DNA from: Rahnella aquatilis CIP 78.65 = ATCC 33071
Lineage (GTDB): Bacteria > Pseudomonadota > Gammaproteobacteria > Enterobacterales > Enterobacteriaceae
Reading direction: 5' to 3'
DNA length: 64,000 nt
NCBI RefSeq assembly: GCF_000241955.1
Contig: NC_016818.1
Span: forward strand, 1,550,001-1,614,000
A model generated the notes under the pieces. The model was given only the letters and a program-made list of their open reading frames with translations. It was not told the DNA's origin and did not search any database. A program made the translations under genes and the position numbers. Within the stretch, counting starts at the first letter, position 1, and the number at the start of each line of letters is the position of its first letter. This document shows, piece after piece, positions 1-10,936 of this stretch.

Positions 1-774
1 GGCGAACTCATCCGGGATTTCGTGAATTTCTACCCGCTCGTGGCCGGGCAATTGTTCCAGCACAGAACGCGGGATCATGGCGATACCCGCACCGCTGGCG
101 ACACAGGCCATCATGGAATGATAGGACTGAATCTCCAGCGTGCTGGCGACCGGCACACTCATCTGTTTGATCCAGCCCTGTAAACGCTGGCGGTATGAAC
201 AGCTGGGGCGGAAGGCAAAAACGGTATGTCCGCTGCGACCGGCGGGCGCTTCCAGCGGTGATTCGCCCGGCGGGGTGATCACCACCATCCGCTCACGAAA
301 AGAAATACAGCCGTTGATGTCGTCAAAATCGATCGGGCCATCAACCAGTGCTGCAGCGAGACGTCCGGCACGGACGCTGTCAATGGTTTCACCGGACGTG
401 GCCGTCACCAGCGACAGCGCCACCTGCGGAAACTTCTGATGATAGGCCGCCAGCAATGTCGGCAGACGTGTTGCCGCCGTGCTTTCCATCGAGCCCAGCG
501 CAAAATTCCCGGCCGGTTCACCGGCATGCATGATGCTCATCGCCTCGTCGCTCAGGGCCAGAATGCGCTCGGCGTAGTTAAGGAAGTTGTGACCCATGGC
601 GGAAAGGCGGATGCGCTGCTTCTCGCGGATAAACAGATCGGTGCCCAGTTCGAGTTCGAGCTGGCGCAGGCGGGTGGTCAGGTTCGACGGAACGCGATGC
701 AGTTGCTCTGCCGCACGCGCCAGCGAACCGGTTTCCGCTACGCAGCAAAACATCCGTAACTGAGTGAGATCCAT
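1..774 (-). CDS. LysR-family transcriptional regulator (partial, C-terminus outside window)
   Basis: The minus-strand frame is open from an ATG at 774 to the window edge, giving 258 residues. The N-terminus (MDLTQLRMFCCVAETGS) and residues 1-60 form a typical LysR winged helix-turn-helix. The rest matches a LysR substrate-binding domain, and the last few residues are missing. It is transcribed divergently from an MFS transporter starting 200 bp away, the usual layout for a LysR regulator and its target. The inducer is unknown. Similarity to one named E. coli regulator was not strong enough to give a symbol. Confidence 0.85.
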   Translation of the reverse strand, partial: MDLTQLRMFCCVAETGSLARAAEQLHRVPSNLTTRLRQLELELGTDLFIREKQRIRLSAMGHNFLNYAERILALSDEAMSIMHAGEPAGNFALGSMESTAATRLPTLLAAYHQKFPQVALSLVTATSGETIDSVRAGRLAAALVDGPIDFDDINGCISFRERMVVITPPGESPLEAPAGRSGHTVFAFRPSCSYRQRLQGWIKQMSVPVASTLEIQSYHSMMACVASGAGIAMIPRSVLEQLPGHERVEIHEIPDEFA

Positions 775-973
775 GATGGGTTCCTGTGTTCTCTAATCGT
801 AAGCAAGTTGGTTTGTATTATTCAGTTTCCGTGATTGTATCCATAAGGCATCATAGCGACAACTTCCAATTCACTTTCTTTTAAGAAATCTGCTGTTTTC
901 GGCGACAGGCTTTGAGTATGTTTACTTATTGTTTCTAATATGTTGCATTGCAGTTTCTTTTGACGGAGCAATT

Positions 974-2101
974 ATGGCTTTTCGTATTGCGCTAAGTGGT
1001 TTTCTGGCTTTTGTCGTCGCGATGGGCATCGGGCGCTTCGCCTTCACGCCGCAGGTTCCTTTAATGATAGCTGAACATCAGTTCAGCCTGACCGGCGCGG
1101 GACTGGTCGCCGCGTTCAACTATCTCGGTTATCTGTGTGGCGCGTTTGATGGCATGCGTGCCAGCAAACATCTTGAACGCCGTTTGTGGCTGGGCGTGTG
1201 GGGCGGGGTGATCCTGACATTACTGTCGGCGGTGATTTCCGGCGAAGTGCTGCACAGCATCGTGCGCTTTATGATTGGCTGGACCAGCGGCTGGGCGATG
1301 GTGATGGTCTCGGCGTGGTGTAACGAACGATTAGCGCATTATGGCCGTCCGGCAATGAGTGCCGCGGTGTTTGCCGGGCCGGGCGCGGGGATTTTCCTCA
1401 GCGGCATGTTAGCGGTGGGTATTCACAGTTTGCAGCTCACTTCAGCGCAGGCGTGGTGCGTTTATGGTGTACTGGCGCTGATTTTCGTGGCGATCATTAC
1501 CCCGAATCTGCCGCGAAAAGGCGATTTACACCGGTCGCATATGGCGACAGAACCGCTGGTAATGACGCCTGCGCTCAGGAGGCTGGTGTGGAGTTATAGT
1601 CTGGCGGGCTTTGGTTACATTCTGCCCGCGACATTTTTATCGCAGATGGCGAGTGCCCGTTTCCCTGACAGCCTGTTCGCGCAGTTTGTCTGGCCGGTGT
1701 TTGGTGGCGCGGCGGTTATCGGCATTGTCATCGGTATTCTTACCCGTCATTGTCTGACCACGCATACCCGTCTGGCGCTGACGTTATGGATCCAGGGGCT
1801 GGGGATTTTATGTGCGGAAGTGGTGCCGGGCGTCAGTGGTCTGGTGCTCGGCGCGTTACTGACCGGCGGGGGGTTCCTCAGCGTGGTGCAATTAGCCTTA
1901 CAATACAGCCGCGAGCTGGCACCCAATCACAGCCGTTATATGGCCGGGTTGCTGACGACCGGTTATGCCGTTGGCCAGTTATTCGGCCCGCTTCTCTCGG
2001 CCATTTCTACCGCGCTGACGCATCGTCTGGAACCCGCGCTGTACGTGGCACTGGCCGGTTTTATTATCGCCGGTGCGCTGGTGGTTCGCCACAAACGATA
2101 A
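974..2101 (+). CDS. MFS transporter, YbfB/YjiJ family
   Basis: This is a 375-residue, strongly hydrophobic protein with about 12 membrane segments, expected in the inner membrane. The motif GIGRFAFTP near residue 20 is typical of the YbfB/YjiJ (MFS_4) family, whose substrates are mostly unknown. The ATG at 974 was chosen over an upstream in-frame start at 929 because a GGAG ribosome site lies just before it and the first membrane segment follows directly. The divergent LysR gene probably controls it (inferred from layout). Confidence 0.85.
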   Translation: MAFRIALSGFLAFVVAMGIGRFAFTPQVPLMIAEHQFSLTGAGLVAAFNYLGYLCGAFDGMRASKHLERRLWLGVWGGVILTLLSAVISGEVLHSIVRFMIGWTSGWAMVMVSAWCNERLAHYGRPAMSAAVFAGPGAGIFLSGMLAVGIHSLQLTSAQAWCVYGVLALIFVAIITPNLPRKGDLHRSHMATEPLVMTPALRRLVWSYSLAGFGYILPATFLSQMASARFPDSLFAQFVWPVFGGAAVIGIVIGILTRHCLTTHTRLALTLWIQGLGILCAEVVPGVSGLVLGALLTGGGFLSVVQLALQYSRELAPNHSRYMAGLLTTGYAVGQLFGPLLSAISTALTHRLEPALYVALAGFIIAGALVVRHKR

Positions 2102-2226
2102 CTTGCAGCTATTTCATCCATCATGAAAGACAATCACTGGATTCTGAACGGGCTCTCCACTACAGTAAGCCACCTCACTTTAGCGTGATCTGCGTCAAAG
2201 TGATTACATCTGCCGGAGAAGAAAGC

Positions 2227-2892
2227 ATGTCAACCCTGAGTAAAGAAGCCATTTTGGTTCACGAGGCCCTGTTAGCCCGTGGTCTGGAAACCCCACTGCG
2301 TGAAGCTTTGCCGATCGACAACGAAACGCGCAAGCAGCGGATCCAGGAGCATATGACCGGCATCATGCAGCTTCTCAATCTGGATCTTTCCGATGACAGT
2401 CTGGCGGAAACGCCGCACCGCATCGCCAAAATGTATGTGGATGAAATTTTCTCCGGACTTGATTACGCCAACTTCCCGAAAATCACCGTCATTGAAAATA
2501 AGATGAAAGTGGATGAAATGGTCACCGTGCGCGATATCACCCTGACCAGCACCTGCGAACACCATTTCGTGACCATCGACGGTAAAGCAACCGTGGCGTA
2601 TATCCCGAAAGAGACTGTGATTGGCCTGTCGAAAATCAACCGCATTGTGCAGTTCTTTTCACAGCGTCCGCAGGTTCAGGAACGTCTGACCCAGCAGATC
2701 CTCGTTGCCCTGCAAACCCTGCTCGGCACGACCAATGTCGCGGTTTCCATTGATGCGGTGCATTACTGCGTGAAAGCGCGCGGTGTGCGTGATGCGACCA
2801 GTGCGACGACGACAACCTCTTTGGGCGGATTATTTAAATCCAGTCAGAATACGCGACAAGAATTTTTAAGAACCGTCCGCCATCCGTCGTAA
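2227..2892 (+). CDS. folE: GTP cyclohydrolase I
   Basis: FolE converts GTP to 7,8-dihydroneopterin triphosphate, the first step of tetrahydrofolate synthesis. The 221-residue product is almost the same length as the E. coli enzyme. The zinc and catalytic residues are visible: Cys110, His112 and His113 in TCEHHF, and Cys181 in HYCVKARG. The frame is open upstream into the MFS gene, but the ATG at 2227 has a GGAGAAG ribosome site and gives the family N-terminus MSTLSKEA. It is followed by yeiB, as in E. coli. Confidence 0.97.
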   Translation: MSTLSKEAILVHEALLARGLETPLREALPIDNETRKQRIQEHMTGIMQLLNLDLSDDSLAETPHRIAKMYVDEIFSGLDYANFPKITVIENKMKVDEMVTVRDITLTSTCEHHFVTIDGKATVAYIPKETVIGLSKINRIVQFFSQRPQVQERLTQQILVALQTLLGTTNVAVSIDAVHYCVKARGVRDATSATTTTSLGGLFKSSQNTRQEFLRTVRHPS

Positions 2893-2909
2893 ATAAAGCC
2901 GCAGCGGTG

Positions 2910-3088
2910 TTCGCTGTGTTCGTAGACCCGAATCACTGACATCAGTCAGCTCATCGGCTTTGTGAGCCTCTTCCTTGAGGCTCACCCTTCGGGCCAGCGC
3001 AGGCGCTGTTCAAATCGGTTCCCGACCAATTTGTCCTCGCTGGCTGCCTTGCTGCAACTTCATTTACCTGGAGGGTAGCCACCCTGAT
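2910..3088. repeat. ERIC-like intergenic repeat with hairpins
   Basis: The folE-yeiB gap carries several inverted repeats. There is a short palindrome CTGACATCAGTCAG (2937-2950) and a perfect 9-bp stem GTGAGCCTC/GAGGCTCAC (2962-2970 and 2977-2985) with a 6-nt loop. A third imperfect stem lies around 3011-3031. The order of motifs (GAATCACT, central palindrome, CTCATCGG, then CTGGCTGCCTTGCTGCAAC) resembles the ERIC/IRU elements of Enterobacterales. The assignment is from memory of that family and the edges are approximate. Confidence 0.4.
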
Positions 3089-3139
3089 TTTCTTCCCTTA
3101 TTCTTAAATATCTCAATAATCTTCAAAAGGAATGTCAGG

Positions 3140-4294
3140 GTGCGCTCACGTATTGCCACGCTCGACTTTGCCCGTGGTCTCGCCATTTTTGGCATTCTTC
3201 TGCTCAATATCAGCGCCTTCGGTTTACCGAAAGCCGCCTACCTGAATCCGGCGTTTGCCGGAACGCCTTCTGTTTCCGATACCTGGACATGGGCGGTGCT
3301 TGACGCCGTGGCGCAGGGCAAGTTCCTGATGATGTTTGCCATGCTGTTTGGCGGCGGTCTGTATTTATTACTGCCACGCGGTAAACCCTGGATCCAGGCG
3401 CGGCTGTCGATTTTATTATTGTGCGGTTTTCTCCATGCCACCTTGTTATGGGACGGCGATATTTTGCTGTCTTACGGGCTGATTGGTCTGGTGTGCTGGC
3501 GAATGGTACGGGAAGGGCGCAGCAGCCAGTCGCTGATTTCAACAGGCATCATTTTGTATCTTATCGGCGTGGCGGTGCTGGCGATGCTGGGATTGATTAC
3601 CCCGCCAAAGCCCGGCAGTTTCTGGCTGCCGGGGCCGGCGGAAATTCAGTATGAACAATACTGGCGGCTCAAAGGTGGCTGGGAGGCGATTCAGAACCGG
3701 CTCGATTTGCTGTCGTCCAGTTTGCTGGCGATCGGCGCGCAATACGGTTGGGAACTGGCGGGCGCGATGCTTATAGGTTCCGGCCTGATGCGCAGCGGAT
3801 GGCTGAAAGGCGAGTTTCGTCCATCGCATTACCGACAGGTTGCCGCCGTATTGTTACCGCTTTCATTACTGATTCAGATCCCGGCGATTTATCTGCAATA
3901 TCGTACCGGCTGGGACTACCGCTGGAGCGGTTTTCTGTTGCAGGTGCCGCGTGAAATTGGCTCGGTGATGCAGGCGGTGAGCTATCTGGCGCTGTGTTAC
4001 GGCTTCTGGCCGCTGATCTCCCGCTGGCGCGTGACGCACTGGATTTCACAGACTGGCCGCATGGCGCTGACTAACTATCTGTTGCAGACCGTCATCTGTA
4101 CCACCTTCTTTAACGTCTTCGGCTTCTACCAGCATTTCGACCGGCTGCAACTGGTGGCGCTGGTGCCGCTGATCTGGGCCTGTAATGTGCTGGTGACAGT
4201 GCTGTGGTTGCGTCATTTCCGGCAGGGGCCGGTGGAATGGCTGTGGCGAAAACTGACCGTCAAAGCCTCCGGCGTTGAACTGAAAACGGCCTGA
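3140..4294 (+). CDS. yeiB: DUF418 family inner-membrane protein YeiB
   Basis: YeiB is a multi-pass inner-membrane protein of unknown function carrying the DUF418 domain at its C-terminal end. The 384-residue length matches E. coli YeiB, and the N-terminus shares the stretch TLDFARGLAIFGILLLNISA. No ATG fits this start, so the GTG at 3140 was chosen: it has an AAAGGA ribosome site about 9 nt upstream. The longer frame from 2975 would translate the intergenic repeat. It sits between folE and galS, as in E. coli, but in this family the link to either neighbour is only positional. Confidence 0.9.
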   Translation: MRSRIATLDFARGLAIFGILLLNISAFGLPKAAYLNPAFAGTPSVSDTWTWAVLDAVAQGKFLMMFAMLFGGGLYLLLPRGKPWIQARLSILLLCGFLHATLLWDGDILLSYGLIGLVCWRMVREGRSSQSLISTGIILYLIGVAVLAMLGLITPPKPGSFWLPGPAEIQYEQYWRLKGGWEAIQNRLDLLSSSLLAIGAQYGWELAGAMLIGSGLMRSGWLKGEFRPSHYRQVAAVLLPLSLLIQIPAIYLQYRTGWDYRWSGFLLQVPREIGSVMQAVSYLALCYGFWPLISRWRVTHWISQTGRMALTNYLLQTVICTTFFNVFGFYQHFDRLQLVALVPLIWACNVLVTVLWLRHFRQGPVEWLWRKLTVKASGVELKTA

Positions 4295-4352
4295 ACCTGA
4301 TGTCATTACATCATCCTAAATTATAGATTTGGGATGAAGGTTGCAGATTTGT

Positions 4353-4368
4353 ATGTAAACGTTTTCTT
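4353..4368 (+). promoter_or_regulatory. GalR/GalS-type operator before galS
   Basis: ATGTAAACGTTTTCTT matches the gal operator consensus GTGKAANCGNTTNCAC at its centre (TGTAAACGTTT). It lies about 210 bp upstream of galS and suggests autoregulation, which is known for E. coli galS. Confidence 0.65.
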
Positions 4369-4461
4369 TCCTGTGACGAGATTCACGCAGGTGTTTTCGC
4401 AAAATGTTTAGGATAGCGGTCGTGCCTCTCCGACGACCACTACACTAAAAAAGGAAACGCC

Positions 4462-4581
4462 ATGCGCACTTCACCTCGCTTCTCTTTGTCTGGTTTCTTT
4501 ACCTCCTGGGTCAAAAATTTCCGTATTCCTCCGTACCATTCTCTGGCTGATCACGGAGCGACGCATGGTCACAATTCGTGA
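4462..4581 (+). CDS. possible 39-codon leader ORF overlapping galS
   Basis: A short ORF starts at an ATG at 4462 with a strong AAAAGGAAA ribosome site. It runs 39 codons (begins [13 protein letters not shown], contains [10 protein letters not shown]) and stops at 4581, 17 nt past the galS ATG in another frame. The overlap would allow translational coupling. It is not a protein I recognise. It could equally be chance, since the galS start has only GGAG immediately before it. Confidence 0.4.
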   Translation: MRTSPRFSLSGFFTSWVKNFRIPPYHSLADHGATHGHNS

Positions 4582-5596
4582 TGTTGCCCGGCTGGCGGGG
4601 GTTTCTGTCGCCACCGTGTCACGTGTTCTGAACAATCCGTCTATCGCCAGCAAAGAGGCGCGCGAGCATGTGTTACAGGCTGTCGCCACGCTGGGATACC
4701 GGCCCAATGCCAATGCGCAGGCACTGGCCACGCAAAGCAGCGATACCATCGGCGTTGTGGTTATGGATGTGTCAGATCCGTTCTTCGGCGCACTGGTGAA
4801 AGCCGTTGATACCGTCGCGCAGCAGCATCAGAAATACGTCCTGATAGGTAACAGCTATCATATTGCCGAAAAAGAAAGGCACGCCATTGAGGTTCTGATC
4901 CGTCAGCGCTGTAACGCACTCATCGTGCATTCTAAAGCGCTGGGGGATGACGAGCTTTCGCAATTTATGGATCAGGTGTCAGGGATGGTGCTGATCAACC
5001 GCGTGATTCCGGGCTACGAACACCGCTGTGTCTGGCTTAACAACGTCAGTGGCGCGGAAATGGCAACCCGCCTGTTGCTGTCGCAGGGGCATCAGCGCAT
5101 CGGTTACATCGGTTCAAGTCATGGCATCGAAGACGATTTGCAGCGTTATCAGGGTTACGCACAGGCAATGATGCAGGCACATCAGAGCGGTGACGCGCCC
5201 CCTGCCGCATGGCGTGCGCAAAGTTCGCCGGATCTGCAGGGCGGGGAAGCGGCGATGGTCGAACTGCTCGGGCGCAATCTGCACCTCAGCGCAGTGTTTA
5301 CCTACAACGATTCAATGGCAGCAGGGGCGATGGCGGTGTTGAAAGAAAACGGAATTAACATTCCTGATGACTTTTCGCTGATCGGTTTTGATGACATTCC
5401 GATTGCCCGTTATACCAGCCCGAAAATGACCACCGTGCGTTATCCGATCGTTTCCATGGCGACACTTGCCACCGAACTGGCTTTAAAAGGTGCAGCAGAA
5501 CAGCTAGCTACGGGCGTTTCGCATTGTTTCATGCCCACGCTGGTCAGACGCCATTCGGTTGCACCCTGGCAAAATGTGGCACCCGTCACTTATTGA
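4565..5596 (+). CDS. galS: LacI-family regulator of the galactose regulon
   Basis: GalS represses the high-affinity galactose transporter operon in the absence of galactose or fucose. The 343-residue protein has an N-terminal LacI helix-turn-helix ([20 protein letters not shown], residues 3-22) followed by a periplasmic-binding-protein-like sugar domain ([14 protein letters not shown] onward). It lies directly upstream of mglBAC, where E. coli has galS rather than galR, which supports the symbol. A gal operator lies upstream of it and another before mglB. Confidence 0.93.
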   Translation: MVTIRDVARLAGVSVATVSRVLNNPSIASKEAREHVLQAVATLGYRPNANAQALATQSSDTIGVVVMDVSDPFFGALVKAVDTVAQQHQKYVLIGNSYHIAEKERHAIEVLIRQRCNALIVHSKALGDDELSQFMDQVSGMVLINRVIPGYEHRCVWLNNVSGAEMATRLLLSQGHQRIGYIGSSHGIEDDLQRYQGYAQAMMQAHQSGDAPPAAWRAQSSPDLQGGEAAMVELLGRNLHLSAVFTYNDSMAAGAMAVLKENGINIPDDFSLIGFDDIPIARYTSPKMTTVRYPIVSMATLATELALKGAAEQLATGVSHCFMPTLVRRHSVAPWQNVAPVTY

Positions 5597-5608
5597 TCAA
5601 ATAACGCG

Positions 5609-5624
5609 ATGTAACCGTTTTCAA
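5609..5624 (+). promoter_or_regulatory. gal operator in the mgl promoter
   Basis: ATGTAACCGTTTTCAA matches 14 of 16 positions of GTGKAANCGNTTNCAC, differing only at the two ends. It abuts the CRP site, the arrangement by which GalS represses mgl in E. coli. Confidence 0.8.
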
Positions 5625-5626
5625 TC

Positions 5627-5669
5627 TGTGAGAACTTTCACAGTTTATTAACATCGCGCGCATTATGAT
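5627..5669 (+). promoter_or_regulatory. CRP site and -10 element of the mglBAC promoter
   Basis: TGTGA-GAACTT-TCACA at 5627-5642 is a perfect CRP half-site pair. A TATGAT -10 element lies at 5664-5669. A start near 5676 would place the CRP centre at -41.5, a class II activator position. The transcription start itself is inferred. Confidence 0.85.
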
Positions 5670-5846
5670 TCATTCGTTTTCAATATGATTCAATTTGGGT
5701 CCGGTTTGCCGGACTTGTTTCACAGCGAGTCAGGACGTTATAAGTCAAGGATGGCAGGCACCCACAATCATGACGTGGAGCTGTACTGCTCCCGCAGGGA
5801 TTTCCGGTGCCAAATTCTGTAACACCCTACATAACCGGAGATACAA

Positions 5847-6845
5847 ATGAATAAGAAGGTCTTCACCCTGGCGACTCTGGCTGCAAGCATGATGTTCGGT
5901 TTTGCCGCGCATGCTGCTGATACTAAAATCGGCGTCACCATCTACAAATATGACGACAACTTCATGTCCGAAGTTCGTAAAGCCATTGAGAAAGATGCGA
6001 AAGCGACCCCAGATGTGCAACTGCTGATGAATGACTCGCAAAACAGCCAGTCTACCCAGAATGACCAGGTTGACGTGATGCTGGCGAAGGGTGTTAAAGC
6101 GTTGGCCATTAACCTGGTTGACCCGGCTGCTGCCCCGGTAATCATTGAGAAAGCCCGCGGTGCTGGCATTCCTGTCGTTTTCTATAACAAAGAACCTTCC
6201 CGTAAAGATTTAGACAGCTATGACAAAGCCTACTACGTCGGGACTGACTCTAAAGAGTCCGGCGTTATCCAGGGTGAGCTGATTGCTAAACACTGGAAAG
6301 CTAACCCGGCCTGGGATCTGAACAAAGACGGCGTGATCCAATACGTGCTGATCAAAGGCGAACCGGGCCATCCGGATGCTGAAGCGCGTACTAAATACGT
6401 CATCAGCACCCTGAACGGCAAAGAAGGCCTGAAAACGCAACAGCTGCAACTTGATACCGCGATGTGGGATACCGCACAGGCGAAAGACAAGATGGATGCA
6501 TGGTTGTCCGGCCCTAACGCTAACAAAATCGAAGTGGTTATTGCCAATAACGATGCCATGGCAATGGGTGCTGTAGAAGCGCTGAAATCCCATAACAAAA
6601 CCAGCATTCCGGTATTTGGCGTGGATGCCCTGTCAGAAGCGCTGGCACTGGTGAAATCTGGTGCAATGGCCGGTACCGTGCTGAACGATGCAAACAACCA
6701 GGCGAAAGCCACGTTTGATCTGGCGAGAAACCTGGCTGACGGTAAACCCGCCGCTGAAGGGACTAACTGGAAACTTGAAAACAAAGTTGTTCGTATTCCT
6801 TACGTCGCCGTGGATAAAGACAATCTGTCTTCCTTTGTGAAATAA
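5847..6845 (+). CDS. mglB: periplasmic D-galactose/D-glucose-binding protein
   Basis: MglB binds galactose or glucose in the periplasm, delivers it to MglAC, and also feeds the Trg chemoreceptor. The 332-residue precursor starts with a signal peptide ([20 protein letters not shown], cleavage after about residue 23, AHA/ADT). The EF-hand-like calcium loop DLNKDGVIQ is present, and the sequence closely tracks E. coli MglB. It is the first gene of mglBAC with its own ribosome site (CCGGAG). A hairpin follows it, which may help set the MglB excess over MglAC. Confidence 0.97.
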   Translation: MNKKVFTLATLAASMMFGFAAHAADTKIGVTIYKYDDNFMSEVRKAIEKDAKATPDVQLLMNDSQNSQSTQNDQVDVMLAKGVKALAINLVDPAAAPVIIEKARGAGIPVVFYNKEPSRKDLDSYDKAYYVGTDSKESGVIQGELIAKHWKANPAWDLNKDGVIQYVLIKGEPGHPDAEARTKYVISTLNGKEGLKTQQLQLDTAMWDTAQAKDKMDAWLSGPNANKIEVVIANNDAMAMGAVEALKSHNKTSIPVFGVDALSEALALVKSGAMAGTVLNDANNQAKATFDLARNLADGKPAAEGTNWKLENKVVRIPYVAVDKDNLSSFVK

Positions 6846-6974
6846 GAATACGACAGCAGCAGTAAAGACAGACAGCAATAAAAAACAAAGCTAAGCAGTG
6901 GCAAAAATAATTGCGGTTAAGCCGTAAATAAAGACTAAGTATGATTAGACGTTAATGCTTATCTGACAGGACGT

Positions 6975-7025
6975 CATGTCGCTCTGCGTGTGGTGCGTTT
7001 ACCGGCTGCACGCAGGGCTGACATC
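6975..7025 (+). repeat. mglB-mglA intergenic stem-loop
   Basis: CTGCGTG (6984-6990) pairs with CACGCAG (7009-7015), flanked by TGTC/GACA-like outer pairing. It has no U tract, so it is more likely an mRNA stabiliser or attenuator than a terminator. Uneven expression within mgl would fit, but this is inference. Confidence 0.45.
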
Positions 7026-7071
7026 AGGTATTAATACACCCGTTTATTTTTATCTTTAGCCAGGTATAACT

Positions 7072-8604
7072 ATGGCCGATAATTCGTTATCTGACACAAC
7101 ACAAAAACCGGACGAATTCCTTCTGGAAATGAGTGGCATCAATAAATCATTTCCTGGCGTCAGGGCGTTAGATAATGTGAATTTAAAAGTGCGTCCACAT
7201 TCCATTCATGCCCTGATGGGTGAAAATGGCGCCGGTAAATCCACATTATTAAAATGCCTTTTCGGGATATACAGCAAAGACTCCGGTACCATTCTTTTTC
7301 AGGGACAGGAAGTTAATTTTAAAAGTTCGAAAGAAGCGCTTGAACAAGGCGTGTCGATGGTCCATCAGGAACTAAACCTGGTGTTGCAACGTACGGTCAT
7401 GGATAACATGTGGCTGGGACGTTATCCGACCAAAGGACTTTTTGTCGATCAGGACAAAATGTACAAAGACACCAAAGCGATTTTTGACGAACTGGACATT
7501 GATATCGACCCGCGTGACAAGGTCGGTAAGCTGTCCGTTTCACAGATGCAGATGATCGAAATCGCCAAGGCGTTTTCCTACAATGCAAAAATCGTCATTA
7601 TGGACGAACCGACGTCCTCGCTGACGGAAAAAGAAGTGAACCATCTGTTCACCATCATCCGTAAGCTGAAAGATCGTGGCTGCGGCATTGTGTATATCTC
7701 TCATAAGATGGAAGAAATTTTCCAGTTGTGCGATGAGATAACCATCCTGCGTGATGGCCAGTGGATCATTACCCAGCCGCTGGAAGGTCTCGACATGGAT
7801 AAAATCATTTCCATGATGGTCGGCCGCTCACTGAGCCAGCGTTTCCCTGACCGCCAGAACGTACCGGGTGAAGTCATCCTCGAAGTACGCAATCTGACTT
7901 CGCTGCGTCAGCCTTCAATCCGCGATATTTCCTTTGATTTACATAAGGGGGAAATCCTCGGGATTGCCGGTTTAGTCGGTGCAAAGCGTACTGATATCGT
8001 CGAGACGTTGTTTGGCATCCGCGAGAAAGTCGCCGGAACCATTAAATTACACGGCAAAAAAATTAATAATCACAGTGCCAATGAAGCCATTAACCATGGT
8101 TTTGCACTGGTGACGGAAGAGCGTCGTTCAACCGGTATTTATGCGTATCTGGACATCGGCTTTAACTCGCTGATTTCCAATATTCGTCAATATAAGAATA
8201 AAGCCGGTTTACTCGACACCGCCCGGATGAAAAGCGATACCCAATGGGTTATTGATTCCATGCGGGTAAAAACGCCGGGACATAAAACCAGCATTGGTTC
8301 ATTGTCAGGCGGGAATCAGCAAAAAGTCATTATCGGGCGCTGGTTGTTAACCAACCCTGAGATATTAATGCTGGACGAACCGACGCGCGGCATTGATGTT
8401 GGCGCTAAGTTTGAAATTTACCAGTTAATCACCGAGTTGGCGAAAAAAGAGAAGGGGATCATTATTATCTCCTCTGAAATGCCGGAGTTGCTGGGTATTA
8501 CTGACAGAATATTGGTTATGAGTAATGGACAGGTTGCGGGTATTGTTGAAACCAAAAATACTTCGCAGAACGAAATATTACGCCTGGCTTCCTTGCATCT
8601 CTAA
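7072..8604 (+). CDS. mglA: galactose/methyl galactoside ABC transporter ATPase
   Basis: MglA supplies ATP hydrolysis for galactose import. The 510-residue protein holds two ABC domains in tandem, as usual for sugar importers of this class. The first has Walker [10 protein letters not shown] (residues 50-58), the signature LSVSQMQ and Walker [11 protein letters not shown]. The second has a degenerate Walker A (GLVGAKRTD), the signature LSGGNQQ and Walker [11 protein letters not shown]. It lies between mglB and mglC in one operon. It starts MADNSL, slightly longer than E. coli MglA (about 506 residues). Confidence 0.97.
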   Translation: MADNSLSDTTQKPDEFLLEMSGINKSFPGVRALDNVNLKVRPHSIHALMGENGAGKSTLLKCLFGIYSKDSGTILFQGQEVNFKSSKEALEQGVSMVHQELNLVLQRTVMDNMWLGRYPTKGLFVDQDKMYKDTKAIFDELDIDIDPRDKVGKLSVSQMQMIEIAKAFSYNAKIVIMDEPTSSLTEKEVNHLFTIIRKLKDRGCGIVYISHKMEEIFQLCDEITILRDGQWIITQPLEGLDMDKIISMMVGRSLSQRFPDRQNVPGEVILEVRNLTSLRQPSIRDISFDLHKGEILGIAGLVGAKRTDIVETLFGIREKVAGTIKLHGKKINNHSANEAINHGFALVTEERRSTGIYAYLDIGFNSLISNIRQYKNKAGLLDTARMKSDTQWVIDSMRVKTPGHKTSIGSLSGGNQQKVIIGRWLLTNPEILMLDEPTRGIDVGAKFEIYQLITELAKKEKGIIIISSEMPELLGITDRILVMSNGQVAGIVETKNTSQNEILRLASLHL

Positions 8605-8622
8605 TTTTTAAGGGTTCTTATT

Positions 8623-9633
8623 ATGAAAGCATTAAATAAGAAAAGTTTTCTCACTTATTTAAAAGAGGGTGGGATTTATGTGGTATTGCTGGTTTTACTG
8701 GCCATTATTATCATCCAGGATCCCAGCTTCCTCAGTCTCGTCAACTTAAGTAACATTCTTACCCAGTCTTCCGTGCGCGTTATTATTGCACTGGGCGTGG
8801 CGGGGCTTATCGTCACGCAGGGTACTGACCTGTCAGCCGGGCGTCAGGTGGGCTTAGCGGCGGTTGTCGCGGCCACCATGTTGCAGGCGATGGATAACGT
8901 CAATAAAGTCTTCCCGCATCTGGAAGTGGTGCCTATTCCGCTGGTTATTCTGACCGTGTGTATTGTTGGCGCGTTAATTGGTTTGCTGAACGGTATTATT
9001 ATCGCTTACCTGAACGTCACGCCGTTTATTACCACGCTGGGTACCATGATTATCGTCTACGGGATTAACTCTCTGTATTACGATTATGTCGGTTCTTCAC
9101 CGGTGGCAGGCTTTGACCCGGGCTTCTCCCAGTTTGCACAGGGCTTTATCCATTTAGGGGGCCTGAAACTTTCCTATATTACCTTCTACGCACTGATTGC
9201 GATCGCCTTTGTCTGGGTGTTGTGGAACAAAACCCGCTTCGGTAAAAACATCTTTGCTATCGGTGGTAACCCGGAAGCCGCGAAAGTTTCCGGCGTTAAC
9301 GTCCCGTTAAACCTGATCATGATTTATGCATTGTCTGGTGTGTTCTACGCGTTCGGCGGTTTGCTGGAAGCGGGGCGTATCGGCAGTGCGACTAACAACC
9401 TCGGGTTTATGTACGAACTTGATGCCATCGCAGCCTGTGTGGTCGGCGGCGTGTCCTTCGCGGGCGGTGTGGGTTCTGTGGCAGGGGTAGTGACCGGGGT
9501 GCTGATTTTCACCGTCATCAACTACGGCCTGACCTACATCGGCGTGAACCCTTACTGGCAGTACATCATCAAGGGCAGCATCATCATCTTCGCGGTGGCG
9601 CTGGATTCCCTGAAGTACGCCAAGAAGAAATAA
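8623..9633 (+). CDS. mglC: galactose/methyl galactoside ABC transporter permease
   Basis: MglC is the membrane channel of the Mgl importer. The 336-residue protein has many hydrophobic helices and the ribose/galactose permease segments VTQGTDLSAGRQVGL and NTRFGKNIFAIGGN-like text (KTRFGKNIFAIGGNPEAA). It starts 18 nt after mglA, has an AGGGTTC ribosome site, and is followed by a strong terminator, so the operon ends here. Confidence 0.96.
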   Translation: MKALNKKSFLTYLKEGGIYVVLLVLLAIIIIQDPSFLSLVNLSNILTQSSVRVIIALGVAGLIVTQGTDLSAGRQVGLAAVVAATMLQAMDNVNKVFPHLEVVPIPLVILTVCIVGALIGLLNGIIIAYLNVTPFITTLGTMIIVYGINSLYYDYVGSSPVAGFDPGFSQFAQGFIHLGGLKLSYITFYALIAIAFVWVLWNKTRFGKNIFAIGGNPEAAKVSGVNVPLNLIMIYALSGVFYAFGGLLEAGRIGSATNNLGFMYELDAIAACVVGGVSFAGGVGSVAGVVTGVLIFTVINYGLTYIGVNPYWQYIIKGSIIIFAVALDSLKYAKKK

Positions 9634-9651
9634 GCTATCAGGCAGTAAAAC

Positions 9652-9678
9652 AAAAGGCCGCTTATGCGGCCTTTTTTG
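9652..9678 (+). terminator. mglBAC terminator
   Basis: AAAAGGCCGC-TTAT-GCGGCCTTTTTT is a GC-rich hairpin followed by a T run, 20 nt past the mglC stop. Confidence 0.9.
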
Positions 9679-9698
9679 CTGTCGTAAATTCAGAACCG

Positions 9699-9780
9699 GA
9701 CTGCTCCCTCCCCTGCGAAGGGGAGGGCTGGGGTGGGGAGGCGCTAAAGGCCAAACCCTTTCGCAGGGGAGGGAGCAGTC
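9699..9780. repeat. 82-bp element with perfect 21-bp inverted ends
   Basis: GACTGCTCCCTCCCCTGCGA at 9699 and its exact reverse complement ending at 9780 form 21-bp perfect arms around 40 nt of G-rich sequence (GGGGAGGGCTGGGGTGGGGAG). It sits between the mgl terminator and the sanA stop. Its shape is that of a small palindromic intergenic repeat present in many copies in some Enterobacterales. Copy number in this genome is not visible here. Confidence 0.75.
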
Positions 9781-9786
9781 GGGTTT

Positions 9787-10755
<969 letters not shown>

Positions 10756-10867
10756 TTACCTCTTCGGGGTTCGCAATACGTTGGGCTCTGCATCCACAGG
10801 CTTCGCAGGTTTTTTCAGCACTTTTCAGTGAATTACTTCTTAATCTGCGCGACGGGCTGCAATTTGA

Positions 10868-10902
10868 ACGAAAAAAAAGACCAATGCGCAAAGCATTGGT
10901 CT
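10868..10902 (-). terminator. maeA terminator
   Basis: On the minus strand AGACCAATGC-loop-GCATTGGTCT (10878-10887 and 10893-10902) is followed by eight T residues. It lies just past the maeA stop. Confidence 0.85.
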
Positions 10903-10936
10903 GGATCATAGTCTGACTTCTTTTACTACATCGGGA

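Noticed and set aside
1750..2226. N-terminal extension of folE
   Set aside because: The open frame runs back into the MFS gene; the family start and ribosome site are at 2227.
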